From Lachnospiraceae bacterium (lineage in GTDB: Bacteria; Bacillota; Clostridia; Lachnospirales; Lachnospiraceae), in the NCBI GenBank assembly GCA_024685005.1, contig JAIKWF010000084.1, positions 1 through 51,529 of the forward strand: a DNA stretch of 51,529 nt. The letters run 5' to 3'. The notes beneath the pieces were generated by a model. That model was not told the DNA's origin. It did no database searches and saw only the letters and a program-made list of their open reading frames with translations. Position 1 is the stretch's first letter. Every line of letters starts with the position of its first letter. This document shows, piece after piece, positions 42,890 through 51,529 of the stretch. The position numbers and the translations under genes are program-made.

Positions 42890-45400
42890 GTGAAGATGAA
42901 AAAGAGTCAGAAAGGTTTTTCAATTATTGAATTGATCATAGCAGTAGCTATCCTGGGTTCATTATCCCTGATGGTCTTTACTATGATGCAGTCTTCTTCG
43001 AACATGTACTCCCGCACGAGTGCAGATGCAGCACTTCAGTCAGAATCTCAGATTGTGGCCAATACCATATCCGATAGTTTGATTGACTGCAAAGAAGTCC
43101 TGAAAGAGGATGACGCGAAGGCAACCATTCAAGATGATTATGAAACCGGAACGATCAAGCCTTCTAAAGCGAGCGGAAAGTTTGTTGCATGTAAATCAGT
43201 AGCAGATGATGGATCTACTGTATTATCGCGTGTGTTTTTTGACTCAGATGCTCGAAGATTATACCTTGTAACAGGAACGCTTGATGACAAAGGCACTGAA
43301 TCCGGAACCCAGGTTTCTCTCCTTGCAGAGTACGTGACGGATTTTAATGTCGATATCAGCAGATTTGAAAAAGAAAGACTGATCAGCTTTGGTATTGCCA
43401 TGGATAAAAGAGGCGTGCAGTATCAGGGGGATTATCAGGTATATGTCAGAAATCAGAAAATCGAAGAAAAAACTGGCGACAAAGAAGAAGAAGTTGATCT
43501 GATGAAACGCGTTTCCATTGATCCGCCTACAGTTTATGTCGATATTTTAGCTGATAAGCTTGCAGGAAAGTACTATCATGAGAATCCTATGAGTGATGCG
43601 GAAAAACCGATGTCGATTGATGCAAAGAATGCTATTGCTTATAAGGCCATTGTAGATGGAAATGTTAAAAAGGATAAGATCAACTATGAATGGGGCGTGA
43701 ACGGAGGCTCTACCGGTTGGGCGCAGATCAGCGGCTCTGGTCCGAACGTGGATCTTGTTTTGAACAAAGACGGATATGCCAATGCGGATAGCAGTTATAC
43801 TATTTCGCTGAAGGCATCGTATGAGTATGATGATAAGGGATCCAAAAAGACCCAGACAAAAACCGCTATTGCAAAAATCGCACTCAGAATGGTTCGTTAT
43901 GTCACTATCAAACAGGTTTCATCTCCTGATTTTGTAAAATGGGATAAGATTTATGAAGATAAGCCTTATGAAGGACATTCCTGTAAAGGGGCAGAGTATT
44001 ATCTGAAACCCGGAGCAACCGAGAGCTTCACGGCAACGCCTGTTTATACCGGATTGAACTACAAGACCGGCGTAACATGGAAGTTGGAGTATAAGGGATA
44101 CAATGACACCAACTGGGCACCTTGTACGGAGGCACGTATCGCCAGCCTGACAGATCTTGGAGCAGGCAAGAGGGTCAATACGGTTAAGCTTGGCAAGGAT
44201 GCTACTAATGATATGGTATTCCGTATTACCGCAACATCTGAGTTTGATGGTTCTAAGTATGCAGAATATATATTTGGTGTGCTTCCTACTGCAAGAAAGT
44301 CCAATTCCATTGGTGAGTATAGCCGTGGATATTATACAGATATGACTGCATTCCTTCAGGGTAAGACAGGACAGCAGTATGCGGGACAGGACGATGCACA
44401 GCCTATCAATAAAGTAGAGTTCTTCAAGGTTACAAAGATTGACTGTGCCGGCAAAGAAGACCTTTCCGGTGATAAGATCAAATTACAGCTTGATTCGGAT
44501 GGACATATTAGATTGTATGTGGATTATAATGCATTTGCATATGACAAAGAACAAAAGGCATCTTTCTACGGCGGTTCCGTTGCGATCCATTATACGGTGG
44601 GATTCCAGAATACCAAGGGTAAGCATTGCATTAATGGTAAGGAAGCTAACAGCCTTTTGAATGAGTATGCACAGGCAGCGGGAGTTGCCGCTGGTCAGAT
44701 AATTGTTGGTTCCAACGACCTTACATATACACTGAAGCCTGTTAAGGTTACCAAGATCAAACCGACCAATAGTGTATTGGTAGTTGAGAAAGGTGCCAGC
44801 AGAAATGTTACTGTAAACACTTCCTATTACAACCTGAGTGCTCCGAAAGAGGGTGTGTATTATTTTGGTGCTTACTTAGGAAACAGCGAAAGCAAGACCA
44901 GTGATATGGTTACCAATCTGCTGGAGAGCGGAAAAGGAAATCTGAATGCTTACTTCAGTGTGAATATGGCATCGCCTTATGGTAATGCTTTTGATTACGT
45001 AGATGAAGCAACTGTAACGGTTACAGCCACTGCTTCCCAGAAGAATTATCTGACAGACCCGATCACCTTCAGACTGACGGCAGATGATTATTATAAGATC
45101 AAGGTGGGAGGATATGCTGACTCCTATACAGATTATAGTATCATAACAGCTAATGTTGATGGTTCTGCTGTATACTTCCCCAGCTTTGAATCCAAATCAA
45201 CGATCAGTGGATTAAAATGGGATGACGCTATTAACTCTTCCGACAAGGATCATAAGATTACCCTTAAGGGAATCAATGCTTCCGGCGGCGAAGAAAGCGC
45301 TGAGGTTTACAAGGCAGAGGGTAAGTACTATGAAATGAAGTACAATAGTAAGACCTACAGATATAACACAACAAACCATGTTTGGAAAGTTAAGAACTAA
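42890..45400 (+). CDS. Large prepilin-like protein, PilW/GspJ-like N-terminus
   Basis: An 836-aa protein with prepilin signal KSQKG followed by FSIIELIIAVAILGSLSLMV. The first 200 residues follow the GspJ/PilW plan (SADAALQSESQIVANTISDSL, later SRVFFDSDARRLYLV). The remaining 630 residues are beta-rich and include Ig-like segments such as VTKIKPTNSVLVVEKGAS, which resembles bacterial Ig-like (Big) domains. GTG 42890 is the likely start: GGGAGG lies 7 bases upstream, whereas ATG 42896 is 13 bases away. Together with its neighbours it could form a tip assembly carrying large surface domains. Confidence 0.84.
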   Translation: MKMKKSQKGFSIIELIIAVAILGSLSLMVFTMMQSSSNMYSRTSADAALQSESQIVANTISDSLIDCKEVLKEDDAKATIQDDYETGTIKPSKASGKFVACKSVADDGSTVLSRVFFDSDARRLYLVTGTLDDKGTESGTQVSLLAEYVTDFNVDISRFEKERLISFGIAMDKRGVQYQGDYQVYVRNQKIEEKTGDKEEEVDLMKRVSIDPPTVYVDILADKLAGKYYHENPMSDAEKPMSIDAKNAIAYKAIVDGNVKKDKINYEWGVNGGSTGWAQISGSGPNVDLVLNKDGYANADSSYTISLKASYEYDDKGSKKTQTKTAIAKIALRMVRYVTIKQVSSPDFVKWDKIYEDKPYEGHSCKGAEYYLKPGATESFTATPVYTGLNYKTGVTWKLEYKGYNDTNWAPCTEARIASLTDLGAGKRVNTVKLGKDATNDMVFRITATSEFDGSKYAEYIFGVLPTARKSNSIGEYSRGYYTDMTAFLQGKTGQQYAGQDDAQPINKVEFFKVTKIDCAGKEDLSGDKIKLQLDSDGHIRLYVDYNAFAYDKEQKASFYGGSVAIHYTVGFQNTKGKHCINGKEANSLLNEYAQAAGVAAGQIIVGSNDLTYTLKPVKVTKIKPTNSVLVVEKGASRNVTVNTSYYNLSAPKEGVYYFGAYLGNSESKTSDMVTNLLESGKGNLNAYFSVNMASPYGNAFDYVDEATVTVTATASQKNYLTDPITFRLTADDYYKIKVGGYADSYTDYSIITANVDGSAVYFPSFESKSTISGLKWDDAINSSDKDHKITLKGINASGGEESAEVYKAEGKYYEMKYNSKTYRYNTTNHVWKVKN

Positions 45401-45444
45401 TCATAGCGTAGCCGAAACAACGCAAAATGATGGGAGATAAGAAT

Positions 45445-48400
45445 ATGAAAAAAAGATCAGTACTGAAAAGAATAGGGATGGGCTTCGTAGGCTTGACGAT
45501 GGCCTCAGTCATGTTTGTGACCGGATCCCTGCAGGGGGTTCAGGAAGTACATGCGGAAAGAAAAGTTTTTGACCGCATCACGCAGCGTTTTCCGGCTTCT
45601 ACAACAGGAGATACTGTTATGAAGATCCTGGAGATCACGCCGGCTGTTACGGATCCGGTAGAGATGGATTTCTCGGGTCAAAAATTTAACGTTATGCCTT
45701 ACTCTGAGCTGGGATATTATATGTGCATTGACAGAGCAAGAAGTGAAGCATCACCTTCACCGATAGTGGCGTCGTTAGGTCTTGCAGTTACAAGTGCAAA
45801 ATCGGGGGCCATGACAAACTTCAATGATAATGTGGCGACCCATGCAGATGCGGCCTGGATCCTTTATCAGTTAAGAAATTATGGCTTGATTGCACCCTTC
45901 GGTATGGATTCCGCATTCGCGTATCCGATTTATGCAGAGGGAATCTCGCTGTTTTCACAGTTTAGCACCGCTTCTGCGACCAAACCTTTGGAAGGAGAAG
46001 GATTGGAGCCTTTCGTGAAGGGTATTTACTATCTTGAAGCAGGTGACTATCAGCTTCTTGACGGCTACACCCTTGATAATGATCATCAGATCTGTAAGAT
46101 CAATGAGCAGACTGTCAGCGGTAATGATATCTCTGAAGATGGAACTAGAACGGTCAGTGAGAATGCTCTTGAGCCGGGAAGCAGATATACGCAGAATGAG
46201 GATGGTACCTTTACTTACAAACAGCTGGAGAAAGTGCCGAATTCTGAATTGGATGGATACTACGGTCTTCCTAAAGGCCGTGATGGCACCGAGTATATTA
46301 AGAAAGTCGAAAAAGGCACCGGTAATCTGAGATTTGTACAGCCTGAAGTTGCACCTGAGGCTAATATTGTACTGTACTATGGTCTGAGCGAGACCACGGT
46401 CTACTTTACAACTGACAATAATGTGAAGTTCAAGAACTCTGATTACTTCAGAGAGTGTGTACTTGGCGGAAGAGATGCATACAAGAATTCGAAGATCCAG
46501 TATGATGTGGTTGCTGCTAACAAAGTGACCGAGAAAATGGTGGAAGAAGCAGATTTGATCTATATTTCCAGCAGCACTCAGGTTAATGAGTACAACAATT
46601 ACGCACAGGCCATTCATAACGACATTTCCGATGCAGTTATGAAGAAGATTTACGATCTCGAAGTGAATGAGCACAAGGCAGTGATCATGGACTACAAGAT
46701 CTATAAAGGTGACCTTACGGACAAGAGTGAAAGTGGAGAGCGTTCCAACGTATGGAAGCTTGCTCTTTTGCTGTGGCAGGAAAGCCAGAATACCTACATC
46801 AACAATCCTGAATATGCAAGCAACTTTGAACTGGAAACCGCAGACGGTGACGTTTCCAAGATCAGACTTGCTACGGCGGATCTGAGCGATGAGCTGATCG
46901 AAGCTCTGCAAAGTACCAGACTGGAAGGATATAACGGAAACTTTGTAACCGGTAATGTATATGTATATAATCACCACATGTCCGATTATAAGGCGTCTAA
47001 GGCACTGCAGGACACCACAGATATCATTGCCAATGGTGATTTTGACAGTGCATATAATGAAGCTGCCGTAAGCGCCGGTTTTGCGCCTGTTTTGGCAGAC
47101 ATTAATGCGACAAACACCAGCTCTACAAACGGAAATATGGGAACTGACGTTACTCCCGCTGTTGCAATCCAGTATATTCTGATCAGCGACGGTAATCCAC
47201 TGTCTGTGTTAAAGAATGAATTGAGCGTCCTTGAGATTGAGCCGGTATGTGATTTCCTGTACAATCCTACGGACGTAAAGAATGAAGAGTACGGATATCT
47301 AGATAAAACCTACAAAGATAACCGGGACTACTTTATTAAGAATTATCTTGGAAAGTATTATGAAGATAAGAAAGAGTATATCAGCTTTACCTCTATGTCT
47401 GTTGATGAGTTCAACGGAAGAAACGAAGATCTGATCGAGAACTTTGATGTAATTTATATTGGCTCTAATATCGGAAAACAATTTTACACGACGAGTGTCG
47501 AAACGAAAGCTCCTTTGAATAAAGCGGATGGAGCTTACTACATGAGCGACAATTCCAAAAAGACAAACGTAAAATTGCCTTATTATACGATACTTAAAAT
47601 TGCTGATAATGATGGTGCAAATGCAGCAGTTAATAAGAATATGACCGGTAATGTGTACTATTCTCAGGGTAGTGGTTTTGAAATGCGCGAGGATAGACTT
47701 TATAATTACATGACAAAACAGACTACAAGGACGCGTTACGGCGCCAGAGATATCACAAAAGATAAGCTTACCAAGTTAAAGGATTTTGTGGATGACGGTC
47801 ATTTGGTGCTTTGTAGCGAAGATCTGATGACTTCTGTTTTGGTGACAGGCGGTTCTACAGCTGTAAAGATCAATCCTACGGCAATTCAGGATCCTTTGGT
47901 TGATGGTAAGAAGAAGACGTACAGCGATACAACCGATAAAGGTAGAATGGATAACTCCTGCAACATGTATGAGTTCTTCCAGTATGCCCGCGGTAATGTC
48001 TTTGATTATGATAAGGGAGAATATACGAATTCGCTTGACGGAGGATTAACTACTGTATCTGATGGACCGAAGGAAAATGTGATCAGTGTAAAAGATATTG
48101 AGTATGGTCTGGTTAACAGAACACTGGTTGACAGATTTATTATGAAGCAGAAGATGGGATTGACCATGACCCAAACTCCTGCGCCCTATGATTATAAGAC
48201 AAAAGCAGATGGAAAAGTTATCGATAATGGAACGATCCAGTATCTGGAGCAGGAGTCAAACGGAGACAGATTTTTAACATTTGGCTTTGTAATTAATTCG
48301 GAGATATCCAATTCAACCGGTAACAGTTCGTACAGACCGCATCTGTACATTGATATCAATAACGACGGTAAGTTTTCGAAGACTACTGAGGACATTCTGG

Positions 48401-50526
48401 ATATAACAATCATTGAAAAGAGCAGCGAAAATGAAGCACCAAGAGATCCTTCGGATAATAACAGATATGCTCTGAGTAAGGATGTTGAGTATATCATGAG
48501 AAGAGAGGTGGATAAGTCCTATTCCGGTTACCTTAGCTGGAAGGTAAGTGTAGATTCCAATGAGTACAGTAATGTGCATGCATCTGTACAAGGAAGTACC
48601 GTGGCTAAAAATATCACCGGTAAGGATGAAGCCGTTAAAATCCTTCAGATTAACAATAATGGTAGTACCACCTTGAATTTGGAGAATCAAAATAAATCAA
48701 ACACGAGTTTGTATGGAAAATATCTTGCTGACGTAGCGGGATACGATGTATACATTGATACCATTGAAATGCAGCAGTTTGAGGATGACTTTGAAAAGAA
48801 ATTTACAGAAGCACAGAGGAGAGATCGTACTCTGACACCGGAAAAGTATGCGATGGAGTATTTCAACCAATATACTGTTGCAAAGGATGTGGTTGGCGCC
48901 AACATGCTTGTTTTGGGCTTTGCAGATGACTATGCACCCTTTAAAAAAGATAATTCACTTCGTGCCATCAAAGCGTTTATAGATCAGGGTAATCCTGTGT
49001 TGTTGACACATGACTTTATCATGTTTGGCAGCCAAACAAAGCAGGCACAGCTTCTCCGAGAGACCGTTGGTATGGATAAATACGGTGTTACGGACAATAT
49101 CAAACTGGTAGATGGACAGTATACTACTGTTAATAAGCTGGTTGACACAACGGGGCTTGATTACCTTAGAACGGCTACGCAATATACCCGATCTGCAGAT
49201 TTAGCAGTATTTAAAGCAATTGAAGGCTGTGGAAAGTCTGTTCCTTATGAACCGGGTAGTGGAAGGAATATGATTTCTGAGTATAAGCAGGGCTTGAGTA
49301 ATCTGATCATCTGCCGATACAGAGGAACGAACTGGAATAGTAGAAATTTGCAAAATTTCATCAATACTAACAAGCTTAATACAGGTCAGGGTGCTAATAA
49401 TGATGATACCTATAATATCAGCAAGTTAAATGATGGACAGATCACCAACTTCCCGTACGTTTTGCCGGAGAAATTCATGGTTTCCAAAACCCATACTCAG
49501 TATTTTGAGCTGGATATGGATGCAGATGATGATAATGACGGCGAGTCCGATACGGTTGTATGGTATACTTTTGCAGACAATGCAGGTACGCAAAGCTATG
49601 ATCCGTTTAGACATGATGAAGCCGGTGTGAAGCCTGCAGATGCATTCTTCATCTACAATAAAGGTAATGTGACCTACACAGGTGCAGGTCACTCGAACTT
49701 GTTGTCTCCCGGTAACGAATATGAGGCACAGCTGTTTGTTAATACGTTGTTTGCAGCATATAAGAGCAAGTATGTATCACCCAGAACCAAGTTCTATGAG
49801 ACACCGGATCTGAATGCAGCAGCAATTAGCAATCTTCCGATTCCGTATGACGGCAATGTGACAAAACCGGAAGCAGGTGCGGCAGGAGTTGATTCTTCTA
49901 TCTTACGTGAAGCTGATGATTCCGCATACCGCTACAAATTCGTAGATCCCAATGCGAATGCAGCGACCGAGCCTGATGGAACAAAGATGTACTTCAGATT
50001 GAATGATACCAACTTTGTTCGTGGTTCGAAAACCATGAGTGTTAAGGCTTATCTGCAGACCAGTAACATGGATAAGATGGTTACATGGGAGGAAGTAAAG
50101 GAAGGCAGTGTTACCAAGCAGAAGCTGAAGCTTACTACCGGAGGCGGTGATCCAATCGGGTATACCTTGTCAGACGGTACTACGAGGTCGCTGCAGTCAC
50201 TTACAGTAGAGAACAAGGAATTCCCTGTGGTTGATATTACAGATAAGATCAATCTGTACAGTACAACTACGGGTGGCGCGTTTGATGCAGCTCTTTCCAG
50301 AAGTGCTTCGAATGTGTACGAAGGACTCTTGTCCGGAGTAACTTATGGTTTCTACTTACCGATGTTCTATATGAATGATAACGCTTCGTATACGATTTAC
50401 TTCGAAGTGAAATCTAAGATTTATACGGTATCTGCGATCACAGGACAGACTGTTGTAGAAGAGGTTCCTGTTCCCGGATATGATTCACTTACCGTAACAA
50501 AAGCTTCACTGCTGAAGCTGAACTAA
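45445..50526 (+). CDS. Very large secreted protein at the end of the pilus operon (candidate tip adhesin)
   Basis: This 1693-aa protein has a signal peptide (MKKRSVLKRIGMGFVGLTM... to VHA, residue 37) and no obvious C-terminal anchor. Three regions share a pattern: a short hydrophobic strand (KILEITP near 58, SVLEIEP near 593, KILQINN near 1065), later a strand ending in a glycine/serine turn (ADLIYISSS, FDVIYIGSN, ANMLVLGFAD), and then a helix plus strand (LKDFVDDGHLVLCSED, IKAFIDQGNPVLLTHD). This suggests repeated Rossmann-like or amidotransferase-like domains; it may be the family called DUF5057. Two calcium-type loops are present (DINNDGKFSKTTED near 970, DMDADDDNDGESD near 1358). GGGAG sets ATG 45445; ATGs 45427 and 45430 are also in frame. 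Position suggests a PilY1-like role, which is inference. Confidence 0.75.
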   Translation: MKKRSVLKRIGMGFVGLTMASVMFVTGSLQGVQEVHAERKVFDRITQRFPASTTGDTVMKILEITPAVTDPVEMDFSGQKFNVMPYSELGYYMCIDRARSEASPSPIVASLGLAVTSAKSGAMTNFNDNVATHADAAWILYQLRNYGLIAPFGMDSAFAYPIYAEGISLFSQFSTASATKPLEGEGLEPFVKGIYYLEAGDYQLLDGYTLDNDHQICKINEQTVSGNDISEDGTRTVSENALEPGSRYTQNEDGTFTYKQLEKVPNSELDGYYGLPKGRDGTEYIKKVEKGTGNLRFVQPEVAPEANIVLYYGLSETTVYFTTDNNVKFKNSDYFRECVLGGRDAYKNSKIQYDVVAANKVTEKMVEEADLIYISSSTQVNEYNNYAQAIHNDISDAVMKKIYDLEVNEHKAVIMDYKIYKGDLTDKSESGERSNVWKLALLLWQESQNTYINNPEYASNFELETADGDVSKIRLATADLSDELIEALQSTRLEGYNGNFVTGNVYVYNHHMSDYKASKALQDTTDIIANGDFDSAYNEAAVSAGFAPVLADINATNTSSTNGNMGTDVTPAVAIQYILISDGNPLSVLKNELSVLEIEPVCDFLYNPTDVKNEEYGYLDKTYKDNRDYFIKNYLGKYYEDKKEYISFTSMSVDEFNGRNEDLIENFDVIYIGSNIGKQFYTTSVETKAPLNKADGAYYMSDNSKKTNVKLPYYTILKIADNDGANAAVNKNMTGNVYYSQGSGFEMREDRLYNYMTKQTTRTRYGARDITKDKLTKLKDFVDDGHLVLCSEDLMTSVLVTGGSTAVKINPTAIQDPLVDGKKKTYSDTTDKGRMDNSCNMYEFFQYARGNVFDYDKGEYTNSLDGGLTTVSDGPKENVISVKDIEYGLVNRTLVDRFIMKQKMGLTMTQTPAPYDYKTKADGKVIDNGTIQYLEQESNGDRFLTFGFVINSEISNSTGNSSYRPHLYIDINNDGKFSKTTEDILDITIIEKSSENEAPRDPSDNNRYALSKDVEYIMRREVDKSYSGYLSWKVSVDSNEYSNVHASVQGSTVAKNITGKDEAVKILQINNNGSTTLNLENQNKSNTSLYGKYLADVAGYDVYIDTIEMQQFEDDFEKKFTEAQRRDRTLTPEKYAMEYFNQYTVAKDVVGANMLVLGFADDYAPFKKDNSLRAIKAFIDQGNPVLLTHDFIMFGSQTKQAQLLRETVGMDKYGVTDNIKLVDGQYTTVNKLVDTTGLDYLRTATQYTRSADLAVFKAIEGCGKSVPYEPGSGRNMISEYKQGLSNLIICRYRGTNWNSRNLQNFINTNKLNTGQGANNDDTYNISKLNDGQITNFPYVLPEKFMVSKTHTQYFELDMDADDDNDGESDTVVWYTFADNAGTQSYDPFRHDEAGVKPADAFFIYNKGNVTYTGAGHSNLLSPGNEYEAQLFVNTLFAAYKSKYVSPRTKFYETPDLNAAAISNLPIPYDGNVTKPEAGAAGVDSSILREADDSAYRYKFVDPNANAATEPDGTKMYFRLNDTNFVRGSKTMSVKAYLQTSNMDKMVTWEEVKEGSVTKQKLKLTTGGGDPIGYTLSDGTTRSLQSLTVENKEFPVVDITDKINLYSTTTGGAFDAALSRSASNVYEGLLSGVTYGFYLPMFYMNDNASYTIYFEVKSKIYTVSAITGQTVVEEVPVPGYDSLTVTKASLLKLN

Positions 50527-50561
50527 TTAAAGCCAGACGAGAGGTGACAAAGTAATAATTT

Positions 50562-50593
50562 ACAGGACTGCCAATTGGCAGTCCTGTTTTTTT
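50562..50593 (+). terminator. Rho-independent terminator of the pilus operon
   Basis: Perfect 12-bp stem ACAGGACTGCCA (50562-50573) / TGGCAGTCCTGT (50576-50587) followed by T-run to 50593. The 2-base centre would open to a 4-base loop. It is almost a full palindrome, so it may work on both strands. Confidence 0.93.
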
Positions 50594-50706
50594 ACACTTT
50601 TGTCAACGGACTATAGCAGGTACACATTTTTTTGGGCCTGTTAGCCGTTCGTTTCCAGGTGTTGTCGGATAATCTGTAGGATGGGGGCATCTATAGTGAT
50701 TATATC

Positions 50707-50736
50707 TTGAAAATGTGGGAGGTAACATGCTATACT
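50707..50736 (+). promoter_or_regulatory. Promoter of the last gene
   Basis: TTGAAA (50707-50712), 18-base spacer, TATACT (50731-50736), about 88 bases before the start of the DUF6273-like gene. Nothing else was recognised between 50594 and 50706. Confidence 0.55.
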
Positions 50737-50823
50737 ATAAAAAGGTTTGGTTTGCTTTGAGGGGAGCACGCGACGTTACACTCAGGAGCATCCCAAATAA
50801 ATAAAAAAGAGGAGGAAATAGAA

Positions 50824-51529
50824 ATGCAAAGTAGCAAATTGTTTGGCAGAGTGGTTGCAACAACCATGGCTGCTGTGATGGTTCTGACGCCGCTTAGCGC
50901 GTCGGCAAAGGAGCCGCAAAGAAAGGATCTTCCACATAATCCGGTATATAATGATGACGGAGTGGAATGGGATGAGAATGGTTTTTTTGTACCGGAGTAC
51001 GATGATGACGACAACTATAAGGGAACTAAGGAAGATAGTACGAATTGGGATTATATTTATTTTGGATCGTATCCGCAGACAAGAATATATGATGAGAGTA
51101 TAATATCCAGAATTGATGCCAAGTTGGGAAAAAAGCAGGACGAAAATGAGCAATATGCTCCGACAGGAGATGCTGTTATTGACGGAGTGAAATACCGTAA
51201 AATTTGCCCGGAAGATGTTGAATATAAAGCATTTTGGCCAAGCGAAAACGGACACTATATTCCATATTTATACTTCAAATGGGAGCCGATAAAGTGGCGG
51301 GTATTGAGTGTAAATAAAGAAGAAGGTAAGATGTTAGTTATGGCAAATAATGCACTTGATTCGATGCTTTATTATGCAGGAAATGATTCTGAGTCGGGAG
51401 CTCGGTACTATTGGAGCGAAAGCCGTGCTAGAAGCTGGTTAAATGATAATTCGGAGGGGTGTTTTTGGAGCCAGGCGTTTACTCCAGATGAAAAGAAAGC
51501 TGTAATTAATTCTGAAATAAAGAATAAAG
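50824..51529 (+). CDS. Secreted DUF6273-like protein, N-terminal part (runs off the window)
   Basis: The frame is open from ATG 50824 to the window end (235 codons) with no stop. AGAGGAGG lies 8 bases upstream. A signal peptide is clear: SSKLFGRVVATTMAAVMVLT then SASA (about residue 28). An acidic stretch (DDDDNYKG) follows. The domain part reads YIYFGSYPQTR, then PIKWRVLSV, MLVMANNALD and SRARSWLN...FWSQAFTPDEKKAV. This pattern (FGxYPQ, then WRVL, then AFTxxEK) is typical of DUF6273 domains, widespread in secreted proteins of gut clostridia and of unknown function. It has its own promoter and sits beyond the pilus operon terminator. Confidence 0.85.
   Translation, partial: MQSSKLFGRVVATTMAAVMVLTPLSASAKEPQRKDLPHNPVYNDDGVEWDENGFFVPEYDDDDNYKGTKEDSTNWDYIYFGSYPQTRIYDESIISRIDAKLGKKQDENEQYAPTGDAVIDGVKYRKICPEDVEYKAFWPSENGHYIPYLYFKWEPIKWRVLSVNKEEGKMLVMANNALDSMLYYAGNDSESGARYYWSESRARSWLNDNSEGCFWSQAFTPDEKKAVINSEIKNK

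Noticed and set aside
50727-50804. 25-codon ORF with a good GGGAGG site before the last gene
   Set aside because: Its ATG lies at the -10 of the likely promoter, so it would not be in the transcript; no similarity noted.

Overview
The window looks like chromosomal DNA from a motile, low-to-medium GC Gram-positive anaerobe of the Lachnospiraceae type (Butyrivibrio, Roseburia, Lachnospira and relatives). This rests on the very large flagellin, the secretin-less type IV pilus locus with large prepilins, the 2018-residue BspA-like leucine-rich-repeat protein, a DUF6273-type secreted protein and AGGAGG-type ribosome binding sites. The assignment is inferred from gene content; no rRNA or tRNA gene is present to confirm it.

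Layout. 1-198: 3' end of hemW. 294-3002: giant flagellin of 902 aa. 3142-6384: comM-dprA and a small ORF, a natural-competence group. 6552-7607: pilT, followed by a strong terminator. 7888-13944: secreted BspA-like protein, again closed by a terminator. 14091-25374: a tightly packed plus-strand operon for a surface glycan: WecE-like sugar aminotransferase, CsbB/ArnC-like GT2, multi-pass membrane protein, acyl carrier protein, AMP ligase, type II thioesterase, LuxE, LuxC, SDR, split transketolase and GNAT. 25392-30260 (minus): 1622-aa protein that reads as two YfhO-type membrane glycosyltransferases joined head to tail. 30621-50526: type IV pilus operon pilB-pilC-two pilins-pilD-pilM/N fusion-pilO-four prepilin-like or PilX-like proteins-1693-aa secreted protein. 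50824-end: start of a DUF6273-like secreted protein cut by the window edge.

How it may fit together. PilB, PilC, PilT, PilD, PilMN, PilO and the pilins form a nearly complete monoderm type IV pilus. ComM and DprA next to pilT suggest a role in DNA uptake, among others. The central operon looks able to make a 4-amino-4,6-dideoxy sugar and an unusual acyl- or aldehyde-derived decoration: carrier protein, ligase, LuxE/LuxC reduction to an aldehyde, and transketolase ketol transfer. The sugar would be loaded on a polyprenyl carrier by the GT2 and transferred outside the cell by the GT-C/YfhO-like proteins. The acceptor (pilin, flagellin or a wall polymer) cannot be read from sequence. This cluster and the 1693-aa secreted protein at the end of the pilus operon are the two most promising leads. 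No CRISPR array, insertion sequence, rRNA, tRNA or phage gene was seen.
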